This document shows, one piece after another, positions 9,035 through 17,810 of a DNA stretch of 60,077 bases. The DNA is taken from assembly GCA_938031185.1 (NCBI GenBank), contig CALHGX010000035.1:1-60077 (forward strand). Reading direction: 5' to 3'. The position numbers and the translations under genes are program-made. Under the pieces are notes generated by a model. It saw nothing but the letters and a program-made list of their open reading frames with translations, was not told the origin of the DNA and made no database searches. This DNA comes from an uncultured bacterium (GTDB lineage: Bacteria; Verrucomicrobiota; Kiritimatiellia; CAIKKV01; CALHGX01). The first letter of the stretch is position 1. Each line of letters opens with the position of its first letter.

Positions 9035-9063
9035 TTGACCACATTCTAATCCAGTCCTCACAT
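9035..9063 (+). promoter_or_regulatory. Possible sigma-70-type promoter upstream of pstS
   Basis: TTGACC at 9035-9040 is a good -35 hexamer, but with a 17-base spacer the -10 would be TCACAT, a poor match. I see no clear pair of Pho-box direct repeats in the 256-base gap between the divergent glycosyltransferase operon and pstS. A PhoB-activated promoter often has a weak hexamer, so this remains a tentative assignment. Confidence 0.25.
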
Positions 9064-9153
9064 TGCGCTAACATGCGAGCGCAACCCTGCGTGGCGTTCA
9101 TTCGGGCGAAGAGTTACGTCCCGATCCGTAAGGGCGTTACAGGAGAGACGGGC

Positions 9154-10140
9154 ATGAAAGTGGAACGGACGATGCAAAAGGCGGTGCTGACGGCAGCGGT
9201 GTTGGCTTCCTCGGTCATCTTTTCGGCGGCGCAGGTTCAGGTGGATCCCGAACTGCCGGTCTACAAGCCGGTGCAGGGAATTTCCGGCAGCATCAAAAGC
9301 GTCGGCTCCGACACGTTGAACAACCTCATGACCCTTTGGGCCGAGGGTTTCAAGAACATGTATCCCAACGTCACGATCGAAATCGAGGGCAAGGGGTCAT
9401 CCACCGCCCCGCCTGCGCTGATCGCCGGGACTGCCTCGTTCGGCCCCATGAGCCGGGAGATGAAGCAACAGGAAATGGACGAGTTTGAGGCCAAGTATGG
9501 GTACAAGCCCACGGCCTTGCCGACCAGCATTGACATGCTGGCCGTCTACGTGAATAAGGACAACCCGATTCAAGGGCTGACCCTTGCGCAGGTGGATGCG
9601 ATCTTCTCGAAAACCCGCAAGCTCGGCCATCCCGAAGACATTGTCAACTGGGGGCAGCTTGGTTTGGAAGGGGAGTGGAAGACGATGCCGATCAGTCTCT
9701 ATGGCCGCAACGCGGCGTCAGGGACGTACGGCTACTTCAAGGAACACGCCCTTGGCAAGGGGGACTACAAGGATTCGGTCAAAGAGCAACCCGGCAGTTC
9801 GGCCGTGGTGCAAGGGGTGGCCAGCGACAAGGGCGGCATCGGCTACAGCGGTATTGGCTACAAAACAGCGGATGTGCAGGCTATTTCGCTGGCTGGACCG
9901 GACGGTCAGATGGTGGAAGCCAACCCGGAGCATGCCTATACCGGCGATTACCCCCTGGCCCGCTTTCTTTACGTGTACGTGAATGCGAAGCCGGGCGACC
10001 CGCTGGATCCGTTGCGGCGCGAGTTCATCCGCTACATATTCAGCAAGCAGGGGCAACAGGACGTCGTCAAGGATGGCTATTTCCCGATTACCGCCGCTAT
10101 TGCCCGGGAAACATTGGCCAAGCTTGGCATTACACCGTAA
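9154..10140 (+). CDS. pstS: Phosphate ABC transporter substrate-binding protein
   Basis: 328 residues from the ATG at 9154, preceded by AGGAGAG. A signal peptide (MKVERTMQKAVLTAAVLASS...) ends near residue 28. The phosphate-binding family pattern follows: SIKSVGSDTLNNLMTLWAEG, then IEIEGKGSSTAPPALIAG, with the anion-binding GSST loop, and later LYGRNAASGTYGYFKE and YSGIGYKT. It captures inorganic phosphate in the periplasm for PstCAB. It is the first gene of a five-gene pst operon. A small hairpin separates it from pstC, compatible with the usual excess of binding protein over permease. Confidence 0.95.
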   Translation: MKVERTMQKAVLTAAVLASSVIFSAAQVQVDPELPVYKPVQGISGSIKSVGSDTLNNLMTLWAEGFKNMYPNVTIEIEGKGSSTAPPALIAGTASFGPMSREMKQQEMDEFEAKYGYKPTALPTSIDMLAVYVNKDNPIQGLTLAQVDAIFSKTRKLGHPEDIVNWGQLGLEGEWKTMPISLYGRNAASGTYGYFKEHALGKGDYKDSVKEQPGSSAVVQGVASDKGGIGYSGIGYKTADVQAISLAGPDGQMVEANPEHAYTGDYPLARFLYVYVNAKPGDPLDPLRREFIRYIFSKQGQQDVVKDGYFPITAAIARETLAKLGITP

Positions 10141-10152
10141 TTCTGATCGAAA

Positions 10153-10172
10153 AAGCGATTAGGCCATCGCTT
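10153..10172 (+). other. Perfect stem-loop between pstS and pstC
   Basis: AAGCGAT (10153-10159) and ATCGCTT (10166-10172) form a perfect seven-base-pair stem with a six-base TAGGCC loop, 12 bases after the pstS stop. There is no T-run after it, so it is not a standard terminator. Intercistronic hairpins after binding-protein genes often protect the upstream message from 3' decay and so raise its level over the permease genes; that role is inferred here. Confidence 0.5.
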
Positions 10173-10250
10173 ACGGCGAACAAGGGCGGTATGCGGCGGG
10201 GTGCCGGAGGACGAGCATCCCGCCGCTTCTCTTGTGTGGGAGAACACGAG

Positions 10251-12851
10251 ATGGTCGCTGCGCCTTCGGGGGCCCGCAAGCCCAGGAAAAAGAAAACGGC
10301 GTGGTCGGTGCGGGCGTCGGACGCCATTTCCCGCGCGCTGATCACAGTGGGCGGCATAGGCACGCTGGTGGCCGTCTCCACGGTCTTTTTCTACCTGGTG
10401 TGGGTAGTGGCCCCGCTCTTGAAGCCATCCTACCTTTCGGCGTCGGCGTCCGTTACGGCGCCGGCGGACGGCGCGGAAGTTCTCTGTCTGGCGGCCGATG
10501 AATACCAACTCATGGGATGGCTGTATCGGGCGAAAGGCCGCGTGGATGTTTTTTCGCTGGCCAGTGGACGCCTGTTGACATCGCATGATCTGGCCGATCA
10601 GCGAGTGATCACCGCCGCCGCATTCGGCTTTTCGGGCGAGGAAGCCGTCTTTGGTTATGCGGATGGTTCCATCGCGGCGGCCACCTTGGGTTTTGCCTCG
10701 GAGTTCGCCGCGGAGGCTGCCGCCCCGGAGGCTGCGCGGTTGCTTCACCCCGGCCAGAACGCGGAAATCGGCGATCAGATATGGTCGCGGCTGCCCGGCG
10801 GTCAACTGCGTGTCCAGCGCGCCGCCTTCCTGGTCCAACCGCCGTTGCCTGAGGAATCCGGCGAGCCGGTGCGGCTGGTGGACCGATCAGTGTCGGTGGC
10901 GGGAGATTTCGTCGCCAGCCTACATGAGGATGGGGCGGTTTTTGTTTCGCGGTTGAACCGGCGTCGGAACATTCTCACGGGGGTGGAGACCCTCACGCGC
11001 GCCTCGACGCGGGTGCTTGTTGAACCACACCCGCGGAAAACGCCGCCGATCTTCCTGGGCCTCTCTGAGCGGGCCGACACGCTGACGCTGATCTACGAAG
11101 ACGGCCTTTGCCGTCGGTATGACTTGCGGAATTTCTCGGCCCCCGTCCTCATGGACCAGACGCTCTTGCTCGATGAGCCGGGCTTGCGCATCTCGGCCTG
11201 TCGATATCTGCTCGGCCGCGCCACCATATTGGTGGGTGACACCAGCGGTCGGGTGCGAGCTTGGTTTCCGGCGCCGGCGGAGCAACAACCGGGCGACACT
11301 CACGCTCGGACCCGGCTGGTGGCGGCGCACACCTTTCCTGGCTCGGGGGCGCCCGTGACGGCCCTGGCCACTTCTCGCCGCGCGCGGATGTTCGCCGCGG
11401 GCTATGCCGATGGTCGCATTCGCCTGCGGCATGTCACCAGCGGCAAGGAACTAGCCGATGCACAAACGCCCGGTAGCGAGGGGCCGATCACGGCGCTGAC
11501 GCTGACGCCGAAGGACGACGGGATCGTGGCGCTCGGCCGCGGGCAGCTGGCCCGCTGGCAGCTCGACGTGGGCCACCCCGAAGCCACGCTCGCGTCGCTC
11601 TTCCGCCCCGTCTGGTACGAGGGCGCGGCCGCCCCGGCCCATGTCTGGCAGTCGTCGGCGGGCACGGACGATTTCGAGCCGAAGTTTGGCCTGATGCCGT
11701 TGATCTTCGGCACGGTGAAGGCGACGGTGTTTTCCCTGCTGTTCGGCGTGCCGATCGCCCTATTGGCCGCCGTGTTCACCAGCGAATTTCTCAACGGCAA
11801 GACGCGGGCTACGGTCAAGCCGCTGGTCGAAATGATGGCCAGCCTGCCGAGTGTCGTTCTCGGCTTTCTGGCCGCGCTGGTTTTTGCGCCGATCGTGGCG
11901 GGTATGCTGCCTGCGGTGCTCGCGGCCTTCGTGTTGATTCCGGCGGCCTTCCTGATTGGCGCTCGGCTCTGGCAATTGCTGCCGGCGGGATTCACACTGC
12001 GCTATGTCGCCTGGCGGCTGCCGCTCGTCTTTCTTTGCGTGCCGGCCGGGTTGGGACTGGCGGCCGCTGTCGGGCCGGTGATCGAACGGGTCTGCTTCGC
12101 GGGAGACATCATGCGTTGGCTGGATGGGCAGATCGGCGGGGCCGCGGGCGGCTGGGCGGCCCTGTGTTATCCGCTCGCCGTGCTGGCGGTAGCCGGCGCC
12201 TTCGGCGCTGGGATTAACCCCTGGTTGGGCCGAAAGGCCCGATCCTGGAGCCGAGGCCGCTGTGCCGCCGCCGACGCCGTCAAGTTTGCCGTCGGGGCGG
12301 TGCTGACCGTGCCGACGGCTGCTGTTCTCGGTTGGGCGTTGAGCGCGGCGGGACTCGATCCCCGTGGAGGTCTGCTGGGCACGTATGTGCAGCGCAACGC
12401 CATGGTGGTGGGTTTCGTCATGGGGTTCGCCGTCATTCCGATCATCTACACCCTGGCGGAAGACGCCCTGGCCGCGGTGCCGGATCATCTGCGATCGGCG
12501 TCGCTCGCCGCGGGGGCCACGCCATGGCAGACGGCGCTGCGCATCGTGCTGCCCACCGCCATGAGCGGCGTATTTTCCGCCATCATGATCGGCGTGGGCC
12601 GCGCCGTGGGCGAGACGATGATCGTACTGATGGCGGCCGGCAACACGCCCATCATGCAATGGAATCCTTTCAACGGCTTTCGCACACTGTCGGCCAACAT
12701 CGCCGTTGAACTGCCCGAGGCGGTGCGCAACAGCACGCACTACCGCACGCTCTTTCTGGCGGCGCTGGTGCTGTTCATGATGACGTTCGTGCTGAACACG
12801 ATCGCGGAAATCGTGCGGTTGCGCTACCGCAGGAAGGCGGTGGAACTATGA
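10251..12851 (+). CDS. pstC: Phosphate ABC transporter permease PstC with large extracytoplasmic insertion
   Basis: 866 residues, nearly three times the length of E. coli PstC. The ATG at 10251 follows GGGAG by eight bases. A basic N-terminus (ARKPRKKK) precedes the first membrane helix at about 28-50. Residues about 60-460 form a soluble region with repeated short beta motifs such as FGYADGSIAAATLG, VASLHEDGAVFVSRLN, FAAGYADGRIRLRHV and IVALGRGQLARWQLD, which read like WD40/beta-propeller blades. The permease domain starts near 480 and contains the EAA-type loop (LRSASLAAGATPWQTALRIV) near 745. Large N-terminal domains occur in some PstC lineages; the propeller assignment is my reading. The stop overlaps pstA (ATGA). 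Confidence 0.9.
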   Translation: MVAAPSGARKPRKKKTAWSVRASDAISRALITVGGIGTLVAVSTVFFYLVWVVAPLLKPSYLSASASVTAPADGAEVLCLAADEYQLMGWLYRAKGRVDVFSLASGRLLTSHDLADQRVITAAAFGFSGEEAVFGYADGSIAAATLGFASEFAAEAAAPEAARLLHPGQNAEIGDQIWSRLPGGQLRVQRAAFLVQPPLPEESGEPVRLVDRSVSVAGDFVASLHEDGAVFVSRLNRRRNILTGVETLTRASTRVLVEPHPRKTPPIFLGLSERADTLTLIYEDGLCRRYDLRNFSAPVLMDQTLLLDEPGLRISACRYLLGRATILVGDTSGRVRAWFPAPAEQQPGDTHARTRLVAAHTFPGSGAPVTALATSRRARMFAAGYADGRIRLRHVTSGKELADAQTPGSEGPITALTLTPKDDGIVALGRGQLARWQLDVGHPEATLASLFRPVWYEGAAAPAHVWQSSAGTDDFEPKFGLMPLIFGTVKATVFSLLFGVPIALLAAVFTSEFLNGKTRATVKPLVEMMASLPSVVLGFLAALVFAPIVAGMLPAVLAAFVLIPAAFLIGARLWQLLPAGFTLRYVAWRLPLVFLCVPAGLGLAAAVGPVIERVCFAGDIMRWLDGQIGGAAGGWAALCYPLAVLAVAGAFGAGINPWLGRKARSWSRGRCAAADAVKFAVGAVLTVPTAAVLGWALSAAGLDPRGGLLGTYVQRNAMVVGFVMGFAVIPIIYTLAEDALAAVPDHLRSASLAAGATPWQTALRIVLPTAMSGVFSAIMIGVGRAVGETMIVLMAAGNTPIMQWNPFNGFRTLSANIAVELPEAVRNSTHYRTLFLAALVLFMMTFVLNTIAEIVRLRYRRKAVEL

Positions 12852-14554
12852 GACGGCGCCCACGAGCCAAAGCGTCTGTTTTGGCCGAAGGCGAGCCGAT
12901 GATCTGGCTGACGGCCGGCGGTCTGACCGTGGCCATCCTCATGATTGCCGGGCTGCTGGCGCTTGTGACCGTGCAGGGCCTCGCGACGCTTTGGCCGGTT
13001 CCGCTGACGCGCATCCGTCTGGCGAACGGCGTCCAACACATGGGGGAAGTCGCCCGAAGCGAACTTTTCCGCCCCCCCGCCGCGTTTTGGCCGTCTCTTG
13101 CGCCCGAAGCGGAGCGCCGGGCGCGGGACGAAGCCGCCGGACAAGATGGGCGTTTACGCCGGCGGCTGATTCGCATCGGCAACTTCGAGATCACCGGCGA
13201 GCATTTCCAGTGGGTGAACGATTTCGAGGTTGTCGCGGAGGAACAGCCCGAATGGGCTATCGTGGTGGAGCGCATGAGTTGGGGGCGCTTCTACGGCATT
13301 CCAATCGCGTTCGTGGAGGACGGCCGCCGGGTGGCGGAAACGCCGCAGGCGGCGTGGGAATTGTTCCGGCGCCACCACGGCGAGGTGGCGGCCCGCCGCG
13401 CCCGCCGCCGCCGTTTGGAAACTCGGGAGATCGGCGCCATCAATGCCGCTTTGGAATCCGCTCGCCTGGCGCTTCGGGCCGCGGAGCAGCGGAACGGCGC
13501 GGATGCGCCCGCCACGCAGGCTCGCCGCCGCGCTTACGAGGCGGCCGAGGTTCGGGGCTCGAACGAATACGCGCGAGTGCGTGCCGAAATAGCCGCACTC
13601 GACGCCGCCAACGCGCGCTACCGCATGGTGTTCCGAACCGCCGGCGACCGCGAGACGACGCTCGATCTGGCCGCTGTAGTCCGCGCCTATCCCGCCAATC
13701 AGTTGCGTTGGATCGACCGGCTGGGCATTTACGCGTCAAGATGGACCGAGTTTCTTACCGCCGAGCCGCGGGAGGCCAATAGCGAAGGCGGCGTGTTTCC
13801 CGCCATTTTCGGAACGGTGCTGATGACCCTTATCATGTCTTTTGCCGTTGCGCCGCTGGGCGTGATGGCCGCGCTTTATCTGCGCGAATACGCCAAGGCC
13901 GGCGCCGCCGTCAGTGCCGTGCGCATTGCCGTGAACAACCTGGCCGGCGTGCCGAGCATTGTGTTCGGCGTATTCGGCCTCGGTTTCTTCTGCTACCTCA
14001 TTGGCGCGCGCCTGGACGAGTTGTTCTTTGCGGCACGATTGCCCAATCCCACTTTCGGCAAGGGGGGCTTGCTCTGGGCCTCCATGACCCTCGCGCTTCT
14101 CACCTTGCCGGTGGTCATCGTGGCCACCGAGGAGGCGCTGTCGGCGGTGCCCAATTCCATGCGGGAGGGCTCTTATGCCTGCGGCGCCGGGAAATGGCAA
14201 ACCATCCGTCGGATTGTGCTGCCGCGCGCCATGCCGGGCATCCTGACCGGCATGATCCTGGCCATGGCTCGCGGCGCTGGCGAAGTGGCCCCCCTCATGC
14301 TCGTCGGCGCCGTCAAGCTGGCCCCGGAACTGCCGCTCGACAGCGTCTTTCCTTATCTCCACCCTGAACGATCGTTCATGCATCTGGGATTTCACATCTA
14401 CGATCTCGGCTTCCAAAGCCAGAACAGCGAGGCGGCTAAGCCCATGGTGTTCACTACCACCTTGCTGCTGATGGCGCTCATTTTCGCGCTGAACGTGGCG
14501 GCCGTGCGCTTAAGAAGCCGGCTGCGCAGAAAATTTGTGTCCGCGGCTTTTTAG
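12848..14554 (+). CDS. pstA: Phosphate ABC transporter permease PstA with coiled-coil insertion
   Basis: 568 residues, about twice the usual PstA length. A first membrane helix lies at about 18-42. About 270 extracytoplasmic residues follow, including a charged Ala/Arg/Glu-rich stretch at about 175-255 ([18 protein letters not shown], then [17 protein letters not shown]) that reads as a coiled coil. The permease domain begins near 315 with [20 protein letters not shown] and carries the EAA loop [20 protein letters not shown]. With PstC it forms the membrane channel. Start ATG 12848 overlaps the pstC stop. The matching insertions in PstC and PstA suggest the two extra domains contact each other outside the membrane (inference). 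Confidence 0.92.
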   Translation: MRRRPRAKASVLAEGEPMIWLTAGGLTVAILMIAGLLALVTVQGLATLWPVPLTRIRLANGVQHMGEVARSELFRPPAAFWPSLAPEAERRARDEAAGQDGRLRRRLIRIGNFEITGEHFQWVNDFEVVAEEQPEWAIVVERMSWGRFYGIPIAFVEDGRRVAETPQAAWELFRRHHGEVAARRARRRRLETREIGAINAALESARLALRAAEQRNGADAPATQARRRAYEAAEVRGSNEYARVRAEIAALDAANARYRMVFRTAGDRETTLDLAAVVRAYPANQLRWIDRLGIYASRWTEFLTAEPREANSEGGVFPAIFGTVLMTLIMSFAVAPLGVMAALYLREYAKAGAAVSAVRIAVNNLAGVPSIVFGVFGLGFFCYLIGARLDELFFAARLPNPTFGKGGLLWASMTLALLTLPVVIVATEEALSAVPNSMREGSYACGAGKWQTIRRIVLPRAMPGILTGMILAMARGAGEVAPLMLVGAVKLAPELPLDSVFPYLHPERSFMHLGFHIYDLGFQSQNSEAAKPMVFTTTLLLMALIFALNVAAVRLRSRLRRKFVSAAF

Positions 14555-14562
14555 AGGAGGCC

Positions 14563-15450
14563 ATGATGCATTCAACAACCCATCTGGAAGCAGGGCCGCG
14601 CGGCGACACCGTGCGCGAGGAAGCCACCGACCGGTTGGCCCGCATCGCCGCCGGCGAGTCGGTTCCAACGGTCACCCATCCGGAAATCGAACAGGAACCG
14701 ATCGTGCTGGAGACCCGCGATTTCTGTCTCCATTATGGGCCGAAGCAGGCGCTGTTCGATATTAACGTGAAGGTGGCCCGCGGAAAAGTGACGGCGCTAA
14801 TCGGCCCCTCCGGTTGCGGCAAGTCCACCTTGATTCGGTCGGTGAACCGCATCAACGATCTGCTCAGCACCGTGCACATTCGCGGGGACATGCTGCTGGC
14901 CGGGGAAAGCATTTACGCCCCCGGCGTCGACGTGATCGGCCTACGCAAGCGGATGGGCATGGTGTTTCAGAAACCGAATCCGTTCCCGATGAGCATCTAT
15001 GAAAACGTCGTCTATCCGTTGCGAATTGACGGCGAGCGTAACCGCCGGGTGCTCGACGAAGTCTGCGAGCGCAGCCTGCGCGGTGCGGCGTTGTGGGAGG
15101 AGGTCAAGGATCGGCTGCAGGACAACGCCCTGAGCCTCTCGGGCGGCCAGCAGCAACGCCTTTGCATCGCCCGCGCGATCGCCGCGGAACCCGAAATTCT
15201 GCTTATGGACGAACCCTGCTCGGCGCTCGATCCCATTGCCACGACCAAGATCGAAAACTTGATTGAGCAGCTCAAGGGCGATTACTCGATCCTAATCGTC
15301 ACGCACAACATGCAGCAGGCCGCCCGCACCAGCGACTATACCGCTTTCATGTACCTTGGGCACCTGCTGGAGTTTGGCCGTACGGAAACCATCTTCCAGA
15401 CGCCCCGGCTTATAGAAACGCAGGATTACGTGACCGGCCGTTTCGGCTGA
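14563..15450 (+). CDS. pstB: Phosphate ABC transporter ATP-binding protein
   Basis: 295 residues. Walker A is GPSGCGKST at about 81-89, the ABC signature is [16 protein letters not shown], and Walker B is [13 protein letters not shown], followed by the switch His in [10 protein letters not shown]. The ending, [24 protein letters not shown], is characteristic of PstB. It hydrolyses ATP to drive phosphate import through PstCA. GAGGAGG precedes two tandem ATG codons (14563 and 14566). A polar N-terminal extension of about 45 residues precedes the ABC core and is longer than in E. coli PstB; its role is unknown. It lies eight bases after pstA and 18 before the PhoU fusion gene. Confidence 0.96.
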   Translation: MMHSTTHLEAGPRGDTVREEATDRLARIAAGESVPTVTHPEIEQEPIVLETRDFCLHYGPKQALFDINVKVARGKVTALIGPSGCGKSTLIRSVNRINDLLSTVHIRGDMLLAGESIYAPGVDVIGLRKRMGMVFQKPNPFPMSIYENVVYPLRIDGERNRRVLDEVCERSLRGAALWEEVKDRLQDNALSLSGGQQQRLCIARAIAAEPEILLMDEPCSALDPIATTKIENLIEQLKGDYSILIVTHNMQQAARTSDYTAFMYLGHLLEFGRTETIFQTPRLIETQDYVTGRFG

Positions 15451-15468
15451 GAAAGAAGAGGCGCCCTG

Positions 15469-16554
15469 ATGAAGACGCATTTTCAGTCCGAAGTCGAATC
15501 CCTGAACGACCGAGTGCGCCGGTTGGGCGAACGAGTGCTGGACCAGGTTCGCCGCGCCGCGGCCGCCATCCGTGCGCGCGACCCCGCCGCGGCCGCCCGC
15601 GTGTCCGAAGCCGATCTTGAAGTGGATCGCGAAGAAGTCCGTATTGAGGAGGAGTGTTTGAGAATTCTGGCGCTCTATGCGCCGGTGGCTGACGAGCTGC
15701 GATACATATTCGGAGTCACCAAGGTCAACCATGAACTGGAACGCATCGGCGACCTGGCCAAGAAGGTGGCGCGGCTCGCGGCGCCCACGGCCACCCTGAT
15801 GCCGGATCCGATGCTCGACGAGCTGGCGGTGGCGGCGGAGGATGCCGCCGCGCGGGCCCTCGCCGCTTTTTTCGCGCAGGATGCCGAGAAGGCGCGGGCG
15901 GTCTGGGAAAACGACGCGAATATTGATGCCATCCATGACCGACTCTGCGGCTGCTTGGACGAGGCGCTGGCCCGTCGGGATGGCGCGCCCATGCCGGCGC
16001 TGCTGGCCCGGCGCTCGGTGGTCTCCGCCCTCGAACGTATCGGCGACCATGCCGCGCGCATTGCCAAGGTGACGCTCTACATGCGCCACGGCGAGATTCT
16101 GCGCCATCGGCCCACGCTGATCGCCCGGCCTCGCGTGCTGTTCGTTTGCGTCCACAACAGCGCGCGCAGCCAAATGGCCGAGGCGTGGTTGCGCCATCTC
16201 TATGGCGACCGTTTTGAGGCGGAAAGCGCAGGCCTGGAGCCGGGCGTGCTCAATCCATTGGCGGTGGAAGTCATGCGCGAGGTCGGCATTGACATCTCCA
16301 ACCGCCGCACGCAGGCCGTGCTCGATCTGGTCAAGGCCGGACGTCTTTATGCCTATGTTATTACGGTCTGTGACGAGACGGCTGCCGAGCGATGTCCTAT
16401 CTTCCCGGGCGTCACCCGCCGCGAACACTGGAGTTTTCCCGATCCTGCGCGCTTCACGGGCACGCCGGAGGAGCAGCTCGCGCAGGCCCGCCAGGTCCGA
16501 GACGCCATCCGCGCCCGCATCGAGGAATGGGTGCGCGGGCTGTCGTCTGCCTGA
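15469..16554 (+). CDS. PhoU domain fused to a low-molecular-weight-phosphatase-type arsenate reductase
   Basis: 361 residues. Residues 1-215 are a PhoU protein with its two three-helix repeats and the paired metal-binding signatures ELERIGD (about 89-95) and [14 protein letters not shown] (about 187-200). Residues about 222-361 are an LMW-PTP-fold domain: [18 protein letters not shown] gives the CX5R loop (C227, R233), and [18 protein letters not shown] supplies C301 and C309, at spacings close to the redox triad of thioredoxin-coupled ArsC (C10, C82, C89 in S. aureus). Known: PhoU represses Pst activity and the Pho regulon; ArsC reduces arsenate. Inferred: the fusion couples phosphate-uptake control to arsenate removal. 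It is the last gene of the pst operon. Confidence 0.9.
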   Translation: MKTHFQSEVESLNDRVRRLGERVLDQVRRAAAAIRARDPAAAARVSEADLEVDREEVRIEEECLRILALYAPVADELRYIFGVTKVNHELERIGDLAKKVARLAAPTATLMPDPMLDELAVAAEDAAARALAAFFAQDAEKARAVWENDANIDAIHDRLCGCLDEALARRDGAPMPALLARRSVVSALERIGDHAARIAKVTLYMRHGEILRHRPTLIARPRVLFVCVHNSARSQMAEAWLRHLYGDRFEAESAGLEPGVLNPLAVEVMREVGIDISNRRTQAVLDLVKAGRLYAYVITVCDETAAERCPIFPGVTRREHWSFPDPARFTGTPEEQLAQARQVRDAIRARIEEWVRGLSSA

Positions 16555-16597
16555 CGGCGGGTTGTTTCAATCGGAGCGTGATTCCCGAGTGGCGCAA

Positions 16598-16912
16598 TCA
16601 GAGCACTTCGATTACGCTATTCATGCCGCCGAAGGCGTTCGGCGTCTGGGCAGCGGCGGCCGGATCCGTCAGCCACTCGCCGTCCACCCAGAACTTGTAT
16701 TCATAACGGCCGGGCGGAAGACGAAGCCGAAGGGTGTAGGCGTCCTCGCCCTTGGCGCGTTTCATGGGGTGGGCGGTGTGATCCCACTTGTTGAACGATC
16801 CGGCCAGCCGGACATCCCGTCCGGCTGCGCCCTCAAAACGGAACAGAACCCACCGACTGGCGGGCGTTTTTTCTTTTGCGGTTTTGGCGTGAGCGCTCTT
16901 CATGCTCTTCAT
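16598..16912 (-). CDS. Small CBM48 / AMPK-beta-type glycogen-binding protein
   Basis: 104 residues from the ATG at 16912, preceded by AAAGGA at suitable spacing. After a Lys/Ala-rich N-terminus (MKSMKSAHAKTAKEKTP) it is a single carbohydrate-binding fold: VRLAGSFNKWDHTAHPMKRA, then LRLRLPPGRYEYKFWVDGEW. The W/K residues and the GRYEYKFWVDG strand are the glycogen-contacting signature of AMPK-beta and CBM48 domains. There is no catalytic domain. It could be a stand-alone glycogen-targeting or regulatory module. It has its own strong promoter and converges on the pst operon, with its stop 43 bases from the phoU-arsC stop. Neighbours do not reveal a partner enzyme. Confidence 0.85.
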   Translation of the reverse strand: MKSMKSAHAKTAKEKTPASRWVLFRFEGAAGRDVRLAGSFNKWDHTAHPMKRAKGEDAYTLRLRLPPGRYEYKFWVDGEWLTDPAAAAQTPNAFGGMNSVIEVL

Positions 16913-16980
16913 AGTTTTGATCCTTTCAGATGGGCCGGGCAATCATTTATCATTTGCAGCCGGGTTCCAAGTTCGGATTT

Positions 16981-17009
16981 CTCATAGCGCGGGCCGACTC
17001 GAATGTCAA
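16981..17009 (-). promoter_or_regulatory. Sigma-70-type promoter for the CBM48 gene
   Basis: Read on the minus strand: consensus TTGACA (17009-17004), a 17-base spacer, then TATGAG (16986-16981). The predicted transcript starts near 16974, giving a leader of about 60 bases before the ATG at 16912. Confidence 0.6.
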
Positions 17010-17161
17010 GCCACCCGCCGCACCGAGCATTCCGTAGAAACGATGCGGCGCATGAGTTAGAAGCGTATTCCGGGACCGTCAGATTCGGGCAAAAGAGAGA
17101 GGCTTGGGACCGTGCGGAGAATCGGATGGAGGCAGCCGCATCCTTGGTGGGGCGGTTTGGC

Positions 17162-17190
17162 TTGACAAGCCCGCCGCGCCGATTGAGCAT
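17162..17190 (+). promoter_or_regulatory. Possible promoter of the universal stress protein gene
   Basis: TTGACA at 17162-17167 is a perfect -35 hexamer. With a 17-base spacer the -10 is GAGCAT, which keeps only part of the consensus. A weak -10 would fit a regulated stress gene. The start codon is at 17232. Confidence 0.35.
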
Positions 17191-17231
17191 GAAAACGGAA
17201 TTGTGAATATCCCGTGGAGAGGAGGCGCGCC

Positions 17232-17699
17232 ATGATCAGAATCGAGCGAATTCTTTGCCCGGTGGATTTTTCCGAACCGTCGGTTCATGCCTTGGAATAC
17301 GCCGTGGAGCTGGGCCGGCAGTGGAACGCCGAGGTGGAACTACTGCACGTGCTACAGCCGGTCGTGTACGGCGTGGGCAGCAGCGGCACCTTCACGGCGC
17401 TGGAGGCGCAAGTGTGGAACGAAGTCACCCAGGCGGCCGACCAGCAGTTGAAGGACCTCGCCGAGAAAGTGCGGCAACGTCATGCCCGCACGGAATCCCA
17501 TTTGGCAACCGGCGTGCCATTCGTCGAGATCGTGCAGCGGGCGCGGGCGCGCGAGGTGGATCTGATTGTCATGGGCACGCACGGTCGCACCGGCGTGGCG
17601 CACGCCCTGATCGGCAGTTGCGCCGAGCGCGTGGTGCGAAAGGCGCCATGCCCGGTGCTCACGGTAAAGCACCCCGAGCATGATTTCGTCATGCCGTGA
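17232..17699 (+). CDS. Universal stress protein, UspA family
   Basis: 155 residues from the ATG at 17232, after GAGAGGAGG. The first strand is IRIERILCPVDFSEPSVHAL and the C-terminal nucleotide-binding loop is GTHGRTGVAHALIGSCAE, the G-2x-G-9x-G(S) pattern of ATP-binding Usp proteins, followed by VVRKAPCPVLTVK. ATP-binding members act as stress-responsive regulators or chaperones in the cytosol. The gene appears monocistronic: it has a TTGACA upstream, and ilvC downstream has its own promoter. Confidence 0.93.
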   Translation: MIRIERILCPVDFSEPSVHALEYAVELGRQWNAEVELLHVLQPVVYGVGSSGTFTALEAQVWNEVTQAADQQLKDLAEKVRQRHARTESHLATGVPFVEIVQRARAREVDLIVMGTHGRTGVAHALIGSCAERVVRKAPCPVLTVKHPEHDFVMP

Positions 17700-17750
17700 G
17701 TGGGTCTTGCGGCGGTCGCCACAACGGACGTCTCGGCTCTTTTTTCGGAG

Positions 17751-17778
17751 TTGACCTTCATAGCGGCGGTTCTATTAT
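17751..17778 (+). promoter_or_regulatory. Sigma-70-type promoter of ilvC
   Basis: TTGACC (17751-17756), a 16-base spacer and TATTAT (17773-17778). The predicted start point is near 17785. A clear AAGGAG ribosome site (17797-17802) precedes the ATG at 17811. Confidence 0.7.
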
Positions 17779-17810
17779 GCCGCGGTTACACAGCGTAAGG
17801 AGAAAAAGCC

